Of a DNA stretch of 8,751 nt, positions 1 to 6,470 are shown one piece after another. The translations under genes and the position numbers were made by a program. The DNA is from an uncultured Bacteroidales bacterium. GTDB taxonomy: Bacteria; Bacteroidota; Bacteroidia; Bacteroidales; Marinilabiliaceae. The DNA is taken from assembly GCA_934717675.1 (NCBI GenBank), contig CAKUYZ010000073.1, forward strand, positions 1-8,751. Direction: 5' to 3'. Every line of letters starts with the position of its first letter. Position 1 is the first letter of the stretch. Under the pieces are notes generated by a model, which was given only the letters and a program-made list of their open reading frames with translations, searched no databases and had not been told where the DNA came from.

Positions 1-2333
1 CCGTTAGACAGCTCATCGTTCCAATTGAGGGCGACCTCAATACCGGTGTTGGTCACGTCGCCACCGTTGATGAACGGAGCGCCAGTGCCGGCCGTGGAAA
101 GGATCGGGGCCTGAACGAGCCAATCCTTGGTCTTCTTCTGATACCAGTCAATGGTCGCGCTCAAGCGGCTCTGGAAAAGGCGAGCGTCAAGACCGATGTT
201 GAGCTGCTCAGAGGTCTCCCACTTGACGTCAGCGTTTGCGAGACGCTCAATGTAAGAGCCAGTGGTCCAAGCGTCCTGACCGCCACCGACACCAAAGTTG
301 TAGTTGGTCTGCGACGTTGTAACAGGGGCAAGATACTGATAACAATTGATGTTGGCGTTACCTACCTGACCCCAGCTGGCGCGAAGCTTGGCGAAGTCGA
401 GCACAGAGTGCGTAGCCTCCATAAAGTTCTCCTCAGAGAACGTCCAACCGGCGGAGACAGAGGGGAAGTAGCCGAAGCGAGTGTCTTTGTCGAACTTGCT
501 GCTGCCATCGGCGCGGAAAGTGGCGTTGACCATATATTTCTCCTGCCAGTTCCAACCAAGGCGGGCGAAGTAGCTTGCGCCGCGGGTGCTGTCATAGGGG
601 GAGCCGCTGACCTTTTTATTGGCGGTGCCATCCGTATTGTCGAGGTAGGCGTGACCCCAGTCGTCAAAACCGGTGATAAGGTCAGTATTGTCGCCGCCCG
701 TGCTGCCGCCGTCATATTTGCTCATCTCGGTACCGATGAGGACGTTGAACTGATGGTCGTCCGCAATGGTGAAGTCGTAGCTTGCGGTGTTCTGCCAAAC
801 CTGGCTTATGCCGCTGCCCTGGCTCTGGGAAACCTTGGTGCTGGGGTTCTCAGACGTTGCCGTAAACTTGTATTTCGGGGTGAAGCTGCGATATTCGCTG
901 CCGCCGTAGCTGATGCCGTAGACCGTCTTGATTTTGAGGTTCTTGATGGGCTCAATCTGAGCATAGATGTTGGCATCGACGCTCATATTCTTGGTGCGGT
1001 TGTAACGGTTCATCATCATGGTTCCGAGAGGGTTGCCGTCATTGGTGTTCCAGCTCTCGTTGGCAGAGTTGAAGTAGTCGCCGTTCTCGTCATAGACAGG
1101 CGTGAGAGGAGAGGTGACGTATGCGCCGCGGAGGTTGTTGTTGTAGATGTTGCCCGTGGCCATGCCGCGCTGCTCCTTCCACACGAGACCCACATGCTCT
1201 CCGATGGTCAGGAAGCCGTCATAGAGCTTGGCCTCGGAGTTGACGCGGAAGTTGTAACGGTCATAGTTGGACACTTGAGAGCCGCCAATGACGCCCTCCT
1301 GGTTCATATAGCCGAGCGAGATGGCGTAGTTGCCAGTCTTGCTGCCGCCAGTGATGGAGATGTTGTGGCTCTGGGTGACGGCGTTGTCATTGATCACCTC
1401 GTCAAGCCAGTCGGTATTGTTCTTCGGGGTGCCGTCCTCATTGATGAGGTCGGGGAACTCCTTGGCCCAGTTGAACGCCGCCGCGCCGCTGTTGATGCGA
1501 GCCTCGTCCATGATGGTCATATACTCGCGGGCATCGAGAACCTCGTTGCGGCGGTATACGCGCTGGATGCCGTAGTAGCCGTCATAAGAGACGATTCCCT
1601 TGCCCTCCTTACCGCTCTTGGTGGTGACGAGGACTACGCCGTTGGCGGCCTGCGCACCGTAGATGGCGGCGGAAGCAGCATCTTTGAGCACGTCGATGCT
1701 CTCAATGTCGGCAGGGTTGAGGGTGGTGATGTCGCCACCGATACCATCAATAAGGTAAAGAGGCTGACTGTTGCCCACGGTGCCAAGACCACGGATGGAG
1801 ACGTTCATGGCAGAACCAGGCTGGCCGGAAGTGGACTGGATGGTCACGCCAGGGGTCTGACCCTGAAGTGCCTGGAGGGCATTGTTGGTATTGAGTTTCT
1901 GGACGTCGTCACCCTTCACCTGCACAGTCGCACCAGTGACGAGCTTCTTTTTTTGGACGCCATAGCCCACAACCACCACGTCCTCAAGGTCGGTAGACTC
2001 CTCCTCCAGCGAGACATTGATGGGCTGACCGGCAAAGACGACCTCCTGATTCTTGAACCCCAAGAATGAGAAGACGAGCGTCTGGCCATTATCGACAGAC
2101 AATGAGTAGTTGCCGTCGAAATCTGTGATGGTGCCGGTAGTCGTGCCTTTCACAACCACATTTACACCAGGCAGGGGTTGGCCGTCCGACGAAGAGACGA
2201 CATTACCCTTGGCAGTCTGCGACTGCGCGAGGCAGTCAGAGGCCACCACTCCTTGCACGCACAGGAGCAAGGCCAGCAGCCACGCCACTAGCGCAAATCT
2301 GCTGCTTTGTTTGATTCTCTGATTGTTTATCAT
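1..2333 (-). CDS. SusC/RagA-family TonB-linked outer membrane protein, C-terminus cut by window edge
   Basis: This is a TonB-dependent outer-membrane transporter of the SusC/RagA family, which imports glycans, peptides or other oligomers together with a SusD-type surface lipoprotein. The start ATG is at 2333-2331, and 777 codons stay open to the left edge; family members usually have about 1000 residues, so part of the barrel is missing. A basic N-terminus and hydrophobic stretch (about 12-31) form a signal peptide, with likely cleavage in CLA/QSQ near residue 36. Residues about 41-112 form a carboxypeptidase-regulatory-like domain (LPGVNVVVKGTTTGTITDFDG). LEDVVVVGYG (116-125) is the usual TonB-box-like segment. 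The plug domain follows, with NVSIRGLGT (177-185), PLYLIDG (191-197) and ESIDVLKDAASAAIYG (211-226). The rest is Tyr/Trp/Asn-rich barrel. No sigma/anti-sigma or hybrid two-component regulator lies upstream in the window. The substrate cannot be read from the sequence. A SusD gene would be expected just beyond position 1. Confidence 0.96.
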   Translation of the reverse strand, partial: MINNQRIKQSSRFALVAWLLALLLCVQGVVASDCLAQSQTAKGNVVSSSDGQPLPGVNVVVKGTTTGTITDFDGNYSLSVDNGQTLVFSFLGFKNQEVVFAGQPINVSLEEESTDLEDVVVVGYGVQKKKLVTGATVQVKGDDVQKLNTNNALQALQGQTPGVTIQSTSGQPGSAMNVSIRGLGTVGNSQPLYLIDGIGGDITTLNPADIESIDVLKDAASAAIYGAQAANGVVLVTTKSGKEGKGIVSYDGYYGIQRVYRRNEVLDAREYMTIMDEARINSGAAAFNWAKEFPDLINEDGTPKNNTDWLDEVINDNAVTQSHNISITGGSKTGNYAISLGYMNQEGVIGGSQVSNYDRYNFRVNSEAKLYDGFLTIGEHVGLVWKEQRGMATGNIYNNNLRGAYVTSPLTPVYDENGDYFNSANESWNTNDGNPLGTMMMNRYNRTKNMSVDANIYAQIEPIKNLKIKTVYGISYGGSEYRSFTPKYKFTATSENPSTKVSQSQGSGISQVWQNTASYDFTIADDHQFNVLIGTEMSKYDGGSTGGDNTDLITGFDDWGHAYLDNTDGTANKKVSGSPYDSTRGASYFARLGWNWQEKYMVNATFRADGSSKFDKDTRFGYFPSVSAGWTFSEENFMEATHSVLDFAKLRASWGQVGNANINCYQYLAPVTTSQTNYNFGVGGGQDAWTTGSYIERLANADVKWETSEQLNIGLDARLFQSRLSATIDWYQKKTKDWLVQAPILSTAGTGAPFINGGDVTNTGIEVALNWNDELSN

Positions 2334-2360
2334 AAGACGTATTATTGATTTGTCGCCCGC

Positions 2361-2390
2361 TTGACGGAGCAGGTTCGCCCTGTTCGTCAA
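2361..2390 (-). promoter_or_regulatory. Hairpin in the 5' leader of the SusC gene
   Basis: An inverted repeat forms a two-part stem. TTGACG (2361-2366) pairs with CGTCAA (2385-2390), and CAGG (2370-2373) pairs with CCTG (2379-2382) around a 5-base loop; a 3-by-2-base internal loop separates the parts. It ends 27 bases before the SusC start codon and would lie near the 5' end of the predicted leader. It could be an RNA leader structure or a DNA operator; the sequence does not decide between them. It is too far from the start to mask it directly. Confidence 0.45.
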
Positions 2391-2401
2391 ACCAGCAACA
2401 A

Positions 2402-2409
2402 CAAAATTA
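2402..2409 (-). promoter_or_regulatory. Candidate -7 element of the SusC-gene promoter
   Basis: Read on the minus strand, TAATTTTG matches the Bacteroidota -7 consensus TAnnTTTG. Transcription would start near 2395, giving a leader of about 60 bases before the SusC start codon. No good TTTG -33 element is visible at the expected distance, so the call rests on the -7 match and position only. Confidence 0.45.
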
Positions 2410-2623
2410 AGGTTCTTTTAGAAAGTCAGATACCCGCTAATGATAATTTTTGAGGTATAGTTTGTTTCCAACAAGTCATAAGAACAGTTCTGCCTTTCTT
2501 AAATATTCTATTGATTCACAAACTAATAAACAAAACAATCCTATAACAAAAGCACTCTTCAAGCCCTAAAACGGAGCATCCACAGCCACAGAAAATTAAA
2601 GATATTTTCAGAAAAAATAGAGC

Positions 2624-2638
2624 TGCCAATTAATGGCA
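2624..2638. repeat. Short palindrome, operator-like
   Basis: TGCCA and TGGCA arms of five bases flank the AT-only centre ATTAA. The symmetry and AT-rich centre are typical of a binding site for a dimeric regulator. It lies about 80 bases upstream of the predicted trpS -7 element and about 215 bases upstream of the predicted SusC one, so it is nearer to trpS. It could also be chance in an AT-rich spacer. Confidence 0.3.
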
Positions 2639-2720
2639 AGAGACGATGCCGTTCACCTCCATCGGCACTTTTGGCCACACGCCAAGAGGCCATGCGCATC
2701 TTTGTTTGCGGCAGAATGAC

Positions 2721-2728
2721 TATTTTTG
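2721..2728 (+). promoter_or_regulatory. Candidate -7 element of the trpS-gldB promoter
   Basis: TATTTTTG fits TAnnTTTG and is followed by C, giving TAnnTTTGC as at the two other plus-strand promoters here. A TTTG at 2701-2704 could serve as the -33 element, although the 16-base spacer is slightly shorter than usual. Transcription would start near 2735, leaving a leader of about 85 bases before trpS. Confidence 0.5.
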
Positions 2729-2818
2729 CGTAGGAACATTAGAAATTAACGCAGCGCGGCGAACGACGCCACTGCCGGTTGCCATGCGCCGCGCCACCAC
2801 ACCTCATCCTCACTCAAA

Positions 2819-3934
2819 ATGGACCAAAAGAAGGAGAAGATAATCCTGACCGGCGACCGTCCGACGGGTCGTCTGCACCTGGGGCACTACGTAGGGTCGC
2901 TCCGTCGACGCGTGGAGCTGCAAAACTCCGGCGAGTTTGACAAGATCTTTATCATGATAGCCGACGCCCAGGCCTTGACCGACAACGCCGACAACCCAGA
3001 CAAGATTCGCCAGAACATCATAGAAGTCGCATTAGACTACCTCTCCGTGGGGCTCGACCCCAACAAGAGCACGCTCTTCATCCAGAGCTACGTGGCAGAG
3101 CTGACCGAATTGGCGTTCTATTATATGAACCTCGTCACCGTCTCACGCCTGCAACGCAACCCGACCGTCAAATCGGAGATACAGTTGCGCAACTTCGAGA
3201 CCTCCATCCCCGTGGGCTTCTTCACCTACCCCATAAGCCAGGCGTCGGACATCACCGCATTCCGCGCCACCACGGTGCCGGCCGGGGAGGATCAGGAACC
3301 CATGATTGAGCAAGCCCGCGAGATTGTGCGCCGCTTCAACCAGACCTATGGCGAGACACTCGTCGAACCTGAGATTCTCCTGCCCTCCAACGCGGCCTGC
3401 CTCCGCCTCCCTGGCACCGACGGCAAAGCCAAAATGAGCAAGAGCCTCGGAAACTGCATATACCTGTCGGACTCCGAAGCCGAAGTGAAGAAGAAGGTGA
3501 AAGTGATGTATACCGACCCCACCCACCTGCGCGTGGAAGACCCGGGCCACATTGAGGGCAACGCCGTATTCACCTACCTCGACGCTTTCTGCCGCCCAGA
3601 GCATTTCGCCGCCTACTGGCCAGAATATGCCAACCTCGACGAGCTGAAAGACCATTATCGCCGCGGCGGGCTGGGAGACGTCAAGGTGAAAAAGTTCCTC
3701 ACCGCGATATTGGAGGAGGAGCTCAAGCCCATTCGCGCCCGCCGGGCCGAATACGAGAAGGACATACCGGAAGTGTACAACATCTTGAAGCGCGGGTGCG
3801 ACAAGGCGCGCGGAGTGGCAGCCCAGACACTCGCCGATGTTCGCAAAGCCATGCGCATCAACTACTTTGATGACGCAGCGCTCATAGCAGAGCAGGCCAA
3901 GGCATTCGCCGAGAAGAGCAAAAACCAGGCCTAA
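2819..3934 (+). CDS. trpS: Tryptophan--tRNA ligase (TrpRS)
   Basis: This cytoplasmic class I aminoacyl-tRNA synthetase activates tryptophan with ATP and charges tRNA-Trp. The class I signatures are both present: HLGH (20-23, the HIGH motif) inside TGDRPTGRLHLGHY, and KMSKS (205-209) in the ATP-binding loop. The Rossmann-fold segment IADAQALTD (47-55), SQASDIT (140-146) and AGEDQ (155-159) are in the expected order for TrpRS. At 371 residues it is somewhat longer than the roughly 330 residues of the E. coli and Bacillus enzymes. The start at 2819 is favoured because KIILTGDRPTGRLHLGH begins a few residues in, as expected; there is no Shine-Dalgarno sequence. gldB follows after 17 bases with no terminator between them, so the two are probably cotranscribed. 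No Trp-rich leader peptide or T-box-like leader is evident. Confidence 0.97.
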   Translation: MDQKKEKIILTGDRPTGRLHLGHYVGSLRRRVELQNSGEFDKIFIMIADAQALTDNADNPDKIRQNIIEVALDYLSVGLDPNKSTLFIQSYVAELTELAFYYMNLVTVSRLQRNPTVKSEIQLRNFETSIPVGFFTYPISQASDITAFRATTVPAGEDQEPMIEQAREIVRRFNQTYGETLVEPEILLPSNAACLRLPGTDGKAKMSKSLGNCIYLSDSEAEVKKKVKVMYTDPTHLRVEDPGHIEGNAVFTYLDAFCRPEHFAAYWPEYANLDELKDHYRRGGLGDVKVKKFLTAILEEELKPIRARRAEYEKDIPEVYNILKRGCDKARGVAAQTLADVRKAMRINYFDDAALIAEQAKAFAEKSKNQA

Positions 3935-3951
3935 AGGCAAACTTCCGAGCC

Positions 3952-4971
3952 ATGCTAACGAAGCACAGCCTCACAGGCGCCAGCCTCGCCGCCATAGTTG
4001 CCACAGGCCTAGCGGCGTGCAATGGCGAGTTTCGCCACCCAGACACCAGCGGACACGAGATCAGCCTGAGCGTCAAACCGTTTTACAAGGACTTGATGCA
4101 CTGTGGCCCAATAAGCGCCGACAGCCTGGCAGCCCGCTTGGAGCGCAAATATGGCGGCTACTTCGACACGTTTTGCGCAGGCGAGCTGCGCATAGGGCGG
4201 CCTGGCGACGCGGGATTCTCAGCGGAACTGGAACGTTTTTTGAGCGTTGATGAGAATGACGAGGTGATGGCGGCGTGCGACAGCGTCTACGACAGGCTGG
4301 ACGCCGATGGCGACATATCCGACGCCTTCAGCTGCTTCGCAGCTCTCTTCCCGAGCAAGCCTGTCCCCGCTGACGTGTATTGCCACTTCTCAGGCTTCAA
4401 CGACCGCATGTTTGTAGACTCCACCTACATATCATTTGGCATAGAGCATTATCTGGGGCCGAAGTGCCGCTTCTACGAGTGGCTTCAGATTCCCGTCTAC
4501 GCGCGCCAGACACGAGATCTCAACTGGCTGGTCAGCGACCTTGTGAAAGCGTGGATATACTCCACCATGCCGGAGACGTCGGGCAAAGACGACGTCTTAA
4601 CCGCGCTCATCTACCAGGGCAAGACGCTCTACGCCACACGCCGCTGCATACCGGACATTGACGAGCCAACACTGCTTGGCATGACGAAGGAGCAGGTGGA
4701 GTGGTGCAAGGCTAACGAGGCAAGGATGTGGGCCTACTTGGCGGAACACAAATTATTGTATAGCACCTCAATGCAAGACAAATGCAAGATTGTGAACGAA
4801 GGGCCGTTCACGTCATATTTCGGCAACAAATCGCCCGGCCGCGCGGCCACATATTGCGCTTATAACATTGTGCGCGGCTACGTCAAAAACCACCCAGACG
4901 TCTCACTTGGCCAACTGATGGAAATGCCGGACGCGCAAGAGGTGCTGCAAGGCAGCAGATATAACCCGTAG
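3952..4971 (+). CDS. gldB: GldB-like lipoprotein
   Basis: The product looks like a GldB-family lipoprotein of 339 residues. In Flavobacterium johnsoniae GldB is required for gliding motility; its role in non-gliding Bacteroidales is not established. The N-terminus is a lipoprotein signal peptide with lipobox LAAC, so Cys23 would be lipidated. The family pattern I recognise includes HFSGFNDRMF (145-154), GIEHYLG (163-169), IPVYARQTRDLNW (180-192), LIYQGKTLYATR (219-230), MTKEQVEWCKANEARMW (244-260), LLYSTS (268-273), GPFTSYF (284-290) and the terminal GSRYNP. Besides Cys23 there are ten cysteines (51, 75, 109, 128, 144, 172, 232, 252, 278, 302), many for an envelope protein and possibly disulfide-bonded. 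gldC, often linked to gldB in gliding species, is not adjacent; the gene sits directly behind trpS. The assignment comes from remembered family motifs, not a search. Confidence 0.8.
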   Translation: MLTKHSLTGASLAAIVATGLAACNGEFRHPDTSGHEISLSVKPFYKDLMHCGPISADSLAARLERKYGGYFDTFCAGELRIGRPGDAGFSAELERFLSVDENDEVMAACDSVYDRLDADGDISDAFSCFAALFPSKPVPADVYCHFSGFNDRMFVDSTYISFGIEHYLGPKCRFYEWLQIPVYARQTRDLNWLVSDLVKAWIYSTMPETSGKDDVLTALIYQGKTLYATRRCIPDIDEPTLLGMTKEQVEWCKANEARMWAYLAEHKLLYSTSMQDKCKIVNEGPFTSYFGNKSPGRAATYCAYNIVRGYVKNHPDVSLGQLMEMPDAQEVLQGSRYNP

Positions 4972-4982
4972 GGCCCATGCGC

Positions 4983-5040
4983 AGACGCAAACGGAGGGCG
5001 GCGGAACGCAATATGTGTGATCCGCCGCCCTCCGTCGTCT
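4983..5040 (+). terminator. Strong hairpin after gldB, probable terminator of trpS-gldB
   Basis: A perfect 15-base-pair GC-rich stem (4991-5005 with 5021-5035) closes a 15-base loop and begins 19 bases after the gldB stop codon. Five further pairs (AGACG 4983-4987 with CGTCT 5036-5040) extend it past a 3-base bulge. There is no T-tract on the 3' side, so it may stop transcription inefficiently or act as a 3'-end stabiliser. Its position at the end of a transcription unit supports a termination role. Confidence 0.65.
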
Positions 5041-5370
5041 AGCTTGCGCACTCTCTCATACGCATTTGCGCCATACCCATTTCGCTGATTAAAGCATGCC
5101 GCGCCACGTCTGCCGCATTAGACGCATGCGTGCAAAAGGTGTTCAAACATTGCCGTAAGACGACAAACACTCCGCCACGCCTTGTTTGGAGCCTCGCCCC
5201 AGGCTCGCCAATGCGAACAGGGCATAACGCCCGTTTTGGGACAATTATGCCTTTAAATCATCTTTTCCCAAAGAGTTTTTTGCTACTTTTGCGGGCGCGG
5301 AGCCAACAACAGTTCGCCCCTGGCGGACGGCGCGGCCCAGCGCAACCAATAATTAAGACAAGGCATAGCA
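5041..5370 (+). other. Intergenic region upstream of prs
   Basis: This gap of about 330 bases has no convincing protein or RNA gene. It contains small perfect hairpins: GAGCCT/AGGCTC (5189-5194 with 5201-5206), and GGGC/GCCC (5220-5223 with 5229-5232), the latter extended by AAC/GTT and followed by TTGGG. It also has a 7-base inverted repeat, TTTGGGA (5235-5241) and TCCCAAA (5266-5272), just upstream of the predicted promoter. In the prs leader, GTTCGCC (5312-5318) pairs with GGCGGAC (5322-5328) around a 3-base loop, allowing one G-T pair. A frame opening at 5130 runs into prs out of frame and looks random. Confidence 0.5.
5284..5291 (+). promoter_or_regulatory. Candidate -7 element of the prs promoter
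   Basis: TACTTTTG matches TAnnTTTG and is followed by C. It lies 79 bases before the prs start, directly after a T-rich stretch, and no -33 TTTG is visible at the normal distance. Transcription starting near 5298 would give a leader of about 70 bases containing the small hairpin at 5312-5328. Confidence 0.5.
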
Positions 5371-6315
5371 ATGCAACCTCAATCATCCGTCAAAATCTTC
5401 TCGGGCTCGGCAACAAAATACCTGGCCGAGAAAATTGCCGCCTCTTTTGGGCAGGAACTTGGCAAAGTTAACAAACTGCTCTTCTCAGACGGCGAGTACA
5501 CGACGATGTACAACGAGACCATCCGTGGCTCGCACGTGTTCTTGATTCAGAGCACGTTCCAACCCTCGGACAACCTCTTCGAGCTCCTCATGATGATCGA
5601 CGCTGCCAAGCGCGCGTCCGCCGCCAGCATCAACGCGGTGATCCCCTACTTCGGCTTCGCCCGTCAGGATCGCAAAGATCAGCCCCGCGTCGCCATAGGC
5701 GCGAAGCTCGTGGCCGACCTCTTGACAGCGGCCGGCGTGGATCGCGTCATCACCATGGACCTCCATGCCGACCAGATCCAAGGCTTCTTCAACATCCCGG
5801 TGGATCACCTCTACTCGTCCACCATCTTCGTGCCTTACATCGAGCAGCTTGGCCTTTCTGACATGGTCATGGCCTCGCCAGACGCCGGCGGCTCCAAGAG
5901 GGCAAACAGCTATGCCAAATATTTTGACGTGCCGATGGTGATATGCCACAAGCACCGCCCTCGCCCAAATGTGGTGGGTGAGATGCGCGTGATTGGCGAC
6001 GTCAAGGGCAAGAACGTCATATTGCTCGACGACATGATCGACACCGCCGGCACCCTATGCGCCGCTGCGGACAAGATGATGGAGCAGGGCGCGTTGAGCG
6101 TCAGGGCATTCGCCTCGCACGGCGTGCTGTCTGGCCCGGCGTTCGACAACATTGAGCGGTCGCAGGTGCAGGAAGTCATCATAACGGACTCCATCCCGTT
6201 GCGCCAGCAGAGCCACAAGATCAAAGTGCTGTCCGTGGCCGACATGTTTGCCGAAACCATTGCTTGCGTATACAACAACGAGACCATAACCAAGCACTTC
6301 CTCTTCCGCAAGTAG
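5371..6315 (+). CDS. prs: Ribose-phosphate pyrophosphokinase (PRPP synthetase)
   Basis: This cytoplasmic enzyme transfers pyrophosphate from ATP to ribose 5-phosphate to make PRPP, the precursor for purine, pyrimidine, histidine, tryptophan and NAD synthesis. At 314 residues it has the normal length of bacterial class I PRPP synthetases. Landmarks are in the expected order: FSDGEY (38-43), the ATP-binding segment RQDRK (98-102), DLHADQIQGFF (130-140) with the metal/ATP-contacting His132, the flexible-loop residues Lys194 and Arg196 in CHKHRPR, and the PRPP loop DDMIDTAGT (220-228). Ala replaces the first Gly of the E. coli DDMIDTGGT version, a mild change. The start at 5371 is the first ATG that gives a normal N-terminus (SSVKIFSGSATKYLAEKI); an A-rich, Shine-Dalgarno-free stretch precedes it. 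It appears to be its own transcription unit, bounded by a promoter candidate and a hairpin. rplY lies next downstream, a frequent bacterial arrangement. Confidence 0.98.
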   Translation: MQPQSSVKIFSGSATKYLAEKIAASFGQELGKVNKLLFSDGEYTTMYNETIRGSHVFLIQSTFQPSDNLFELLMMIDAAKRASAASINAVIPYFGFARQDRKDQPRVAIGAKLVADLLTAAGVDRVITMDLHADQIQGFFNIPVDHLYSSTIFVPYIEQLGLSDMVMASPDAGGSKRANSYAKYFDVPMVICHKHRPRPNVVGEMRVIGDVKGKNVILLDDMIDTAGTLCAAADKMMEQGALSVRAFASHGVLSGPAFDNIERSQVQEVIITDSIPLRQQSHKIKVLSVADMFAETIACVYNNETITKHFLFRK

Positions 6316-6333
6316 AGGAGAAAGATGCCAGAC

Positions 6334-6382
6334 AAAGCAAGGCCCGCCCCGCGAATTGCCGCAGGGCGGGTCTTCACGCTTT
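6334..6382 (+). terminator. Hairpin after prs, probable terminator
   Basis: An inverted repeat begins 18 bases after the prs stop codon. AAGG plus CCCGCCC (6339-6349) pairs with GGGCGGG plus TCTT (6364-6374), with one G-T pair. GCG (6351-6353) with CGC (6360-6362) continues it inside, past a mismatch, closing the loop AATTGC. AAAGC (6334-6338) and GCTTT (6378-6382) can extend it past a 3-base bulge. Only a short T-run follows. Its place right behind prs makes termination the likeliest role. Confidence 0.65.
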
Positions 6383-6387
6383 GGAAA

Positions 6388-6470
6388 GCGCGACTCCCGC
6401 CCCAATGGCGCAAGGCCAGTACCGCAGCCAAGACACTTGCGGTGGCCGACATATGCGGGCGGGAGTGTGC
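6388..6470 (+). other. Long nested inverted repeat, possible structured RNA, function unknown
   Basis: ACTCCCGCCC (6393-6402) pairs perfectly with GGGCGGGAGT (6457-6466). GCGC (6388-6391) with GTGC (6467-6470) extends it past a one-base bulge. Inside, GGCCA (6414-6418) pairs with TGGCC (6443-6447) and CCGCA (6422-6426) with TGCGG (6438-6442), separated by a 3-base bulge on the left only. The whole is an 83-base rod with an asymmetric internal loop. It lies after the prs terminator candidate and before the rplY promoter candidate, outside any gene. No TAnnTTTG promoter is visible just before it on either strand. It could be a second terminator or processed 3' RNA of prs, a small RNA, or a dispersed palindromic repeat. 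Confidence 0.5.

Larger units (their letters stand above)
2334..2818. other. Divergent intergenic region between the SusC gene and trpS
   Basis: This stretch of 485 bases separates two genes transcribed away from each other. It is clearly more AT-rich than the flanking genes, especially about 2400-2640. It holds the predicted SusC promoter and leader hairpin, a palindrome at 2624-2638, an imperfect inverted repeat TGCCG/CGGCA (2647-2651 and 2663-2667) followed by CTTTT, and the predicted trpS promoter. I see no protein gene in it. A 65-codon frame starting at 2646 overlaps the trpS start and looks random. Confidence 0.7.

Noticed and set aside
408..2069. A 553-codon plus-strand frame opposite the SusC gene
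   Set aside because: It is exactly antisense to a strongly supported SusC coding region. Its translation is rich in Val, Ala and Asp with no recognisable domain, as expected for the complement of a GC-rich gene.
2646..2843. A 65-codon frame upstream of and overlapping the trpS start, considered as a leader peptide
   Set aside because: It has a single Trp codon near its end, starts upstream of the predicted promoter, and has a random-looking composition, so it is not a tryptophan attenuator.
3143..3940. A 265-codon minus-strand frame opposite trpS
   Set aside because: It is antisense to trpS with intact catalytic motifs; the translation has no domain, and no promoter candidate was noticed before it.
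5130..5471. A 113-codon frame upstream of and running into prs
   Set aside because: It crosses the predicted prs promoter and overlaps the well-supported prs N-terminus in another frame; no domain is visible.
6388..6470. The possibility that the long inverted repeat is 6S RNA
   Set aside because: The rod is too short and lacks a clear central open bubble with flanking long stems; no promoter is visible before it. The resemblance is only to a generic long hairpin.
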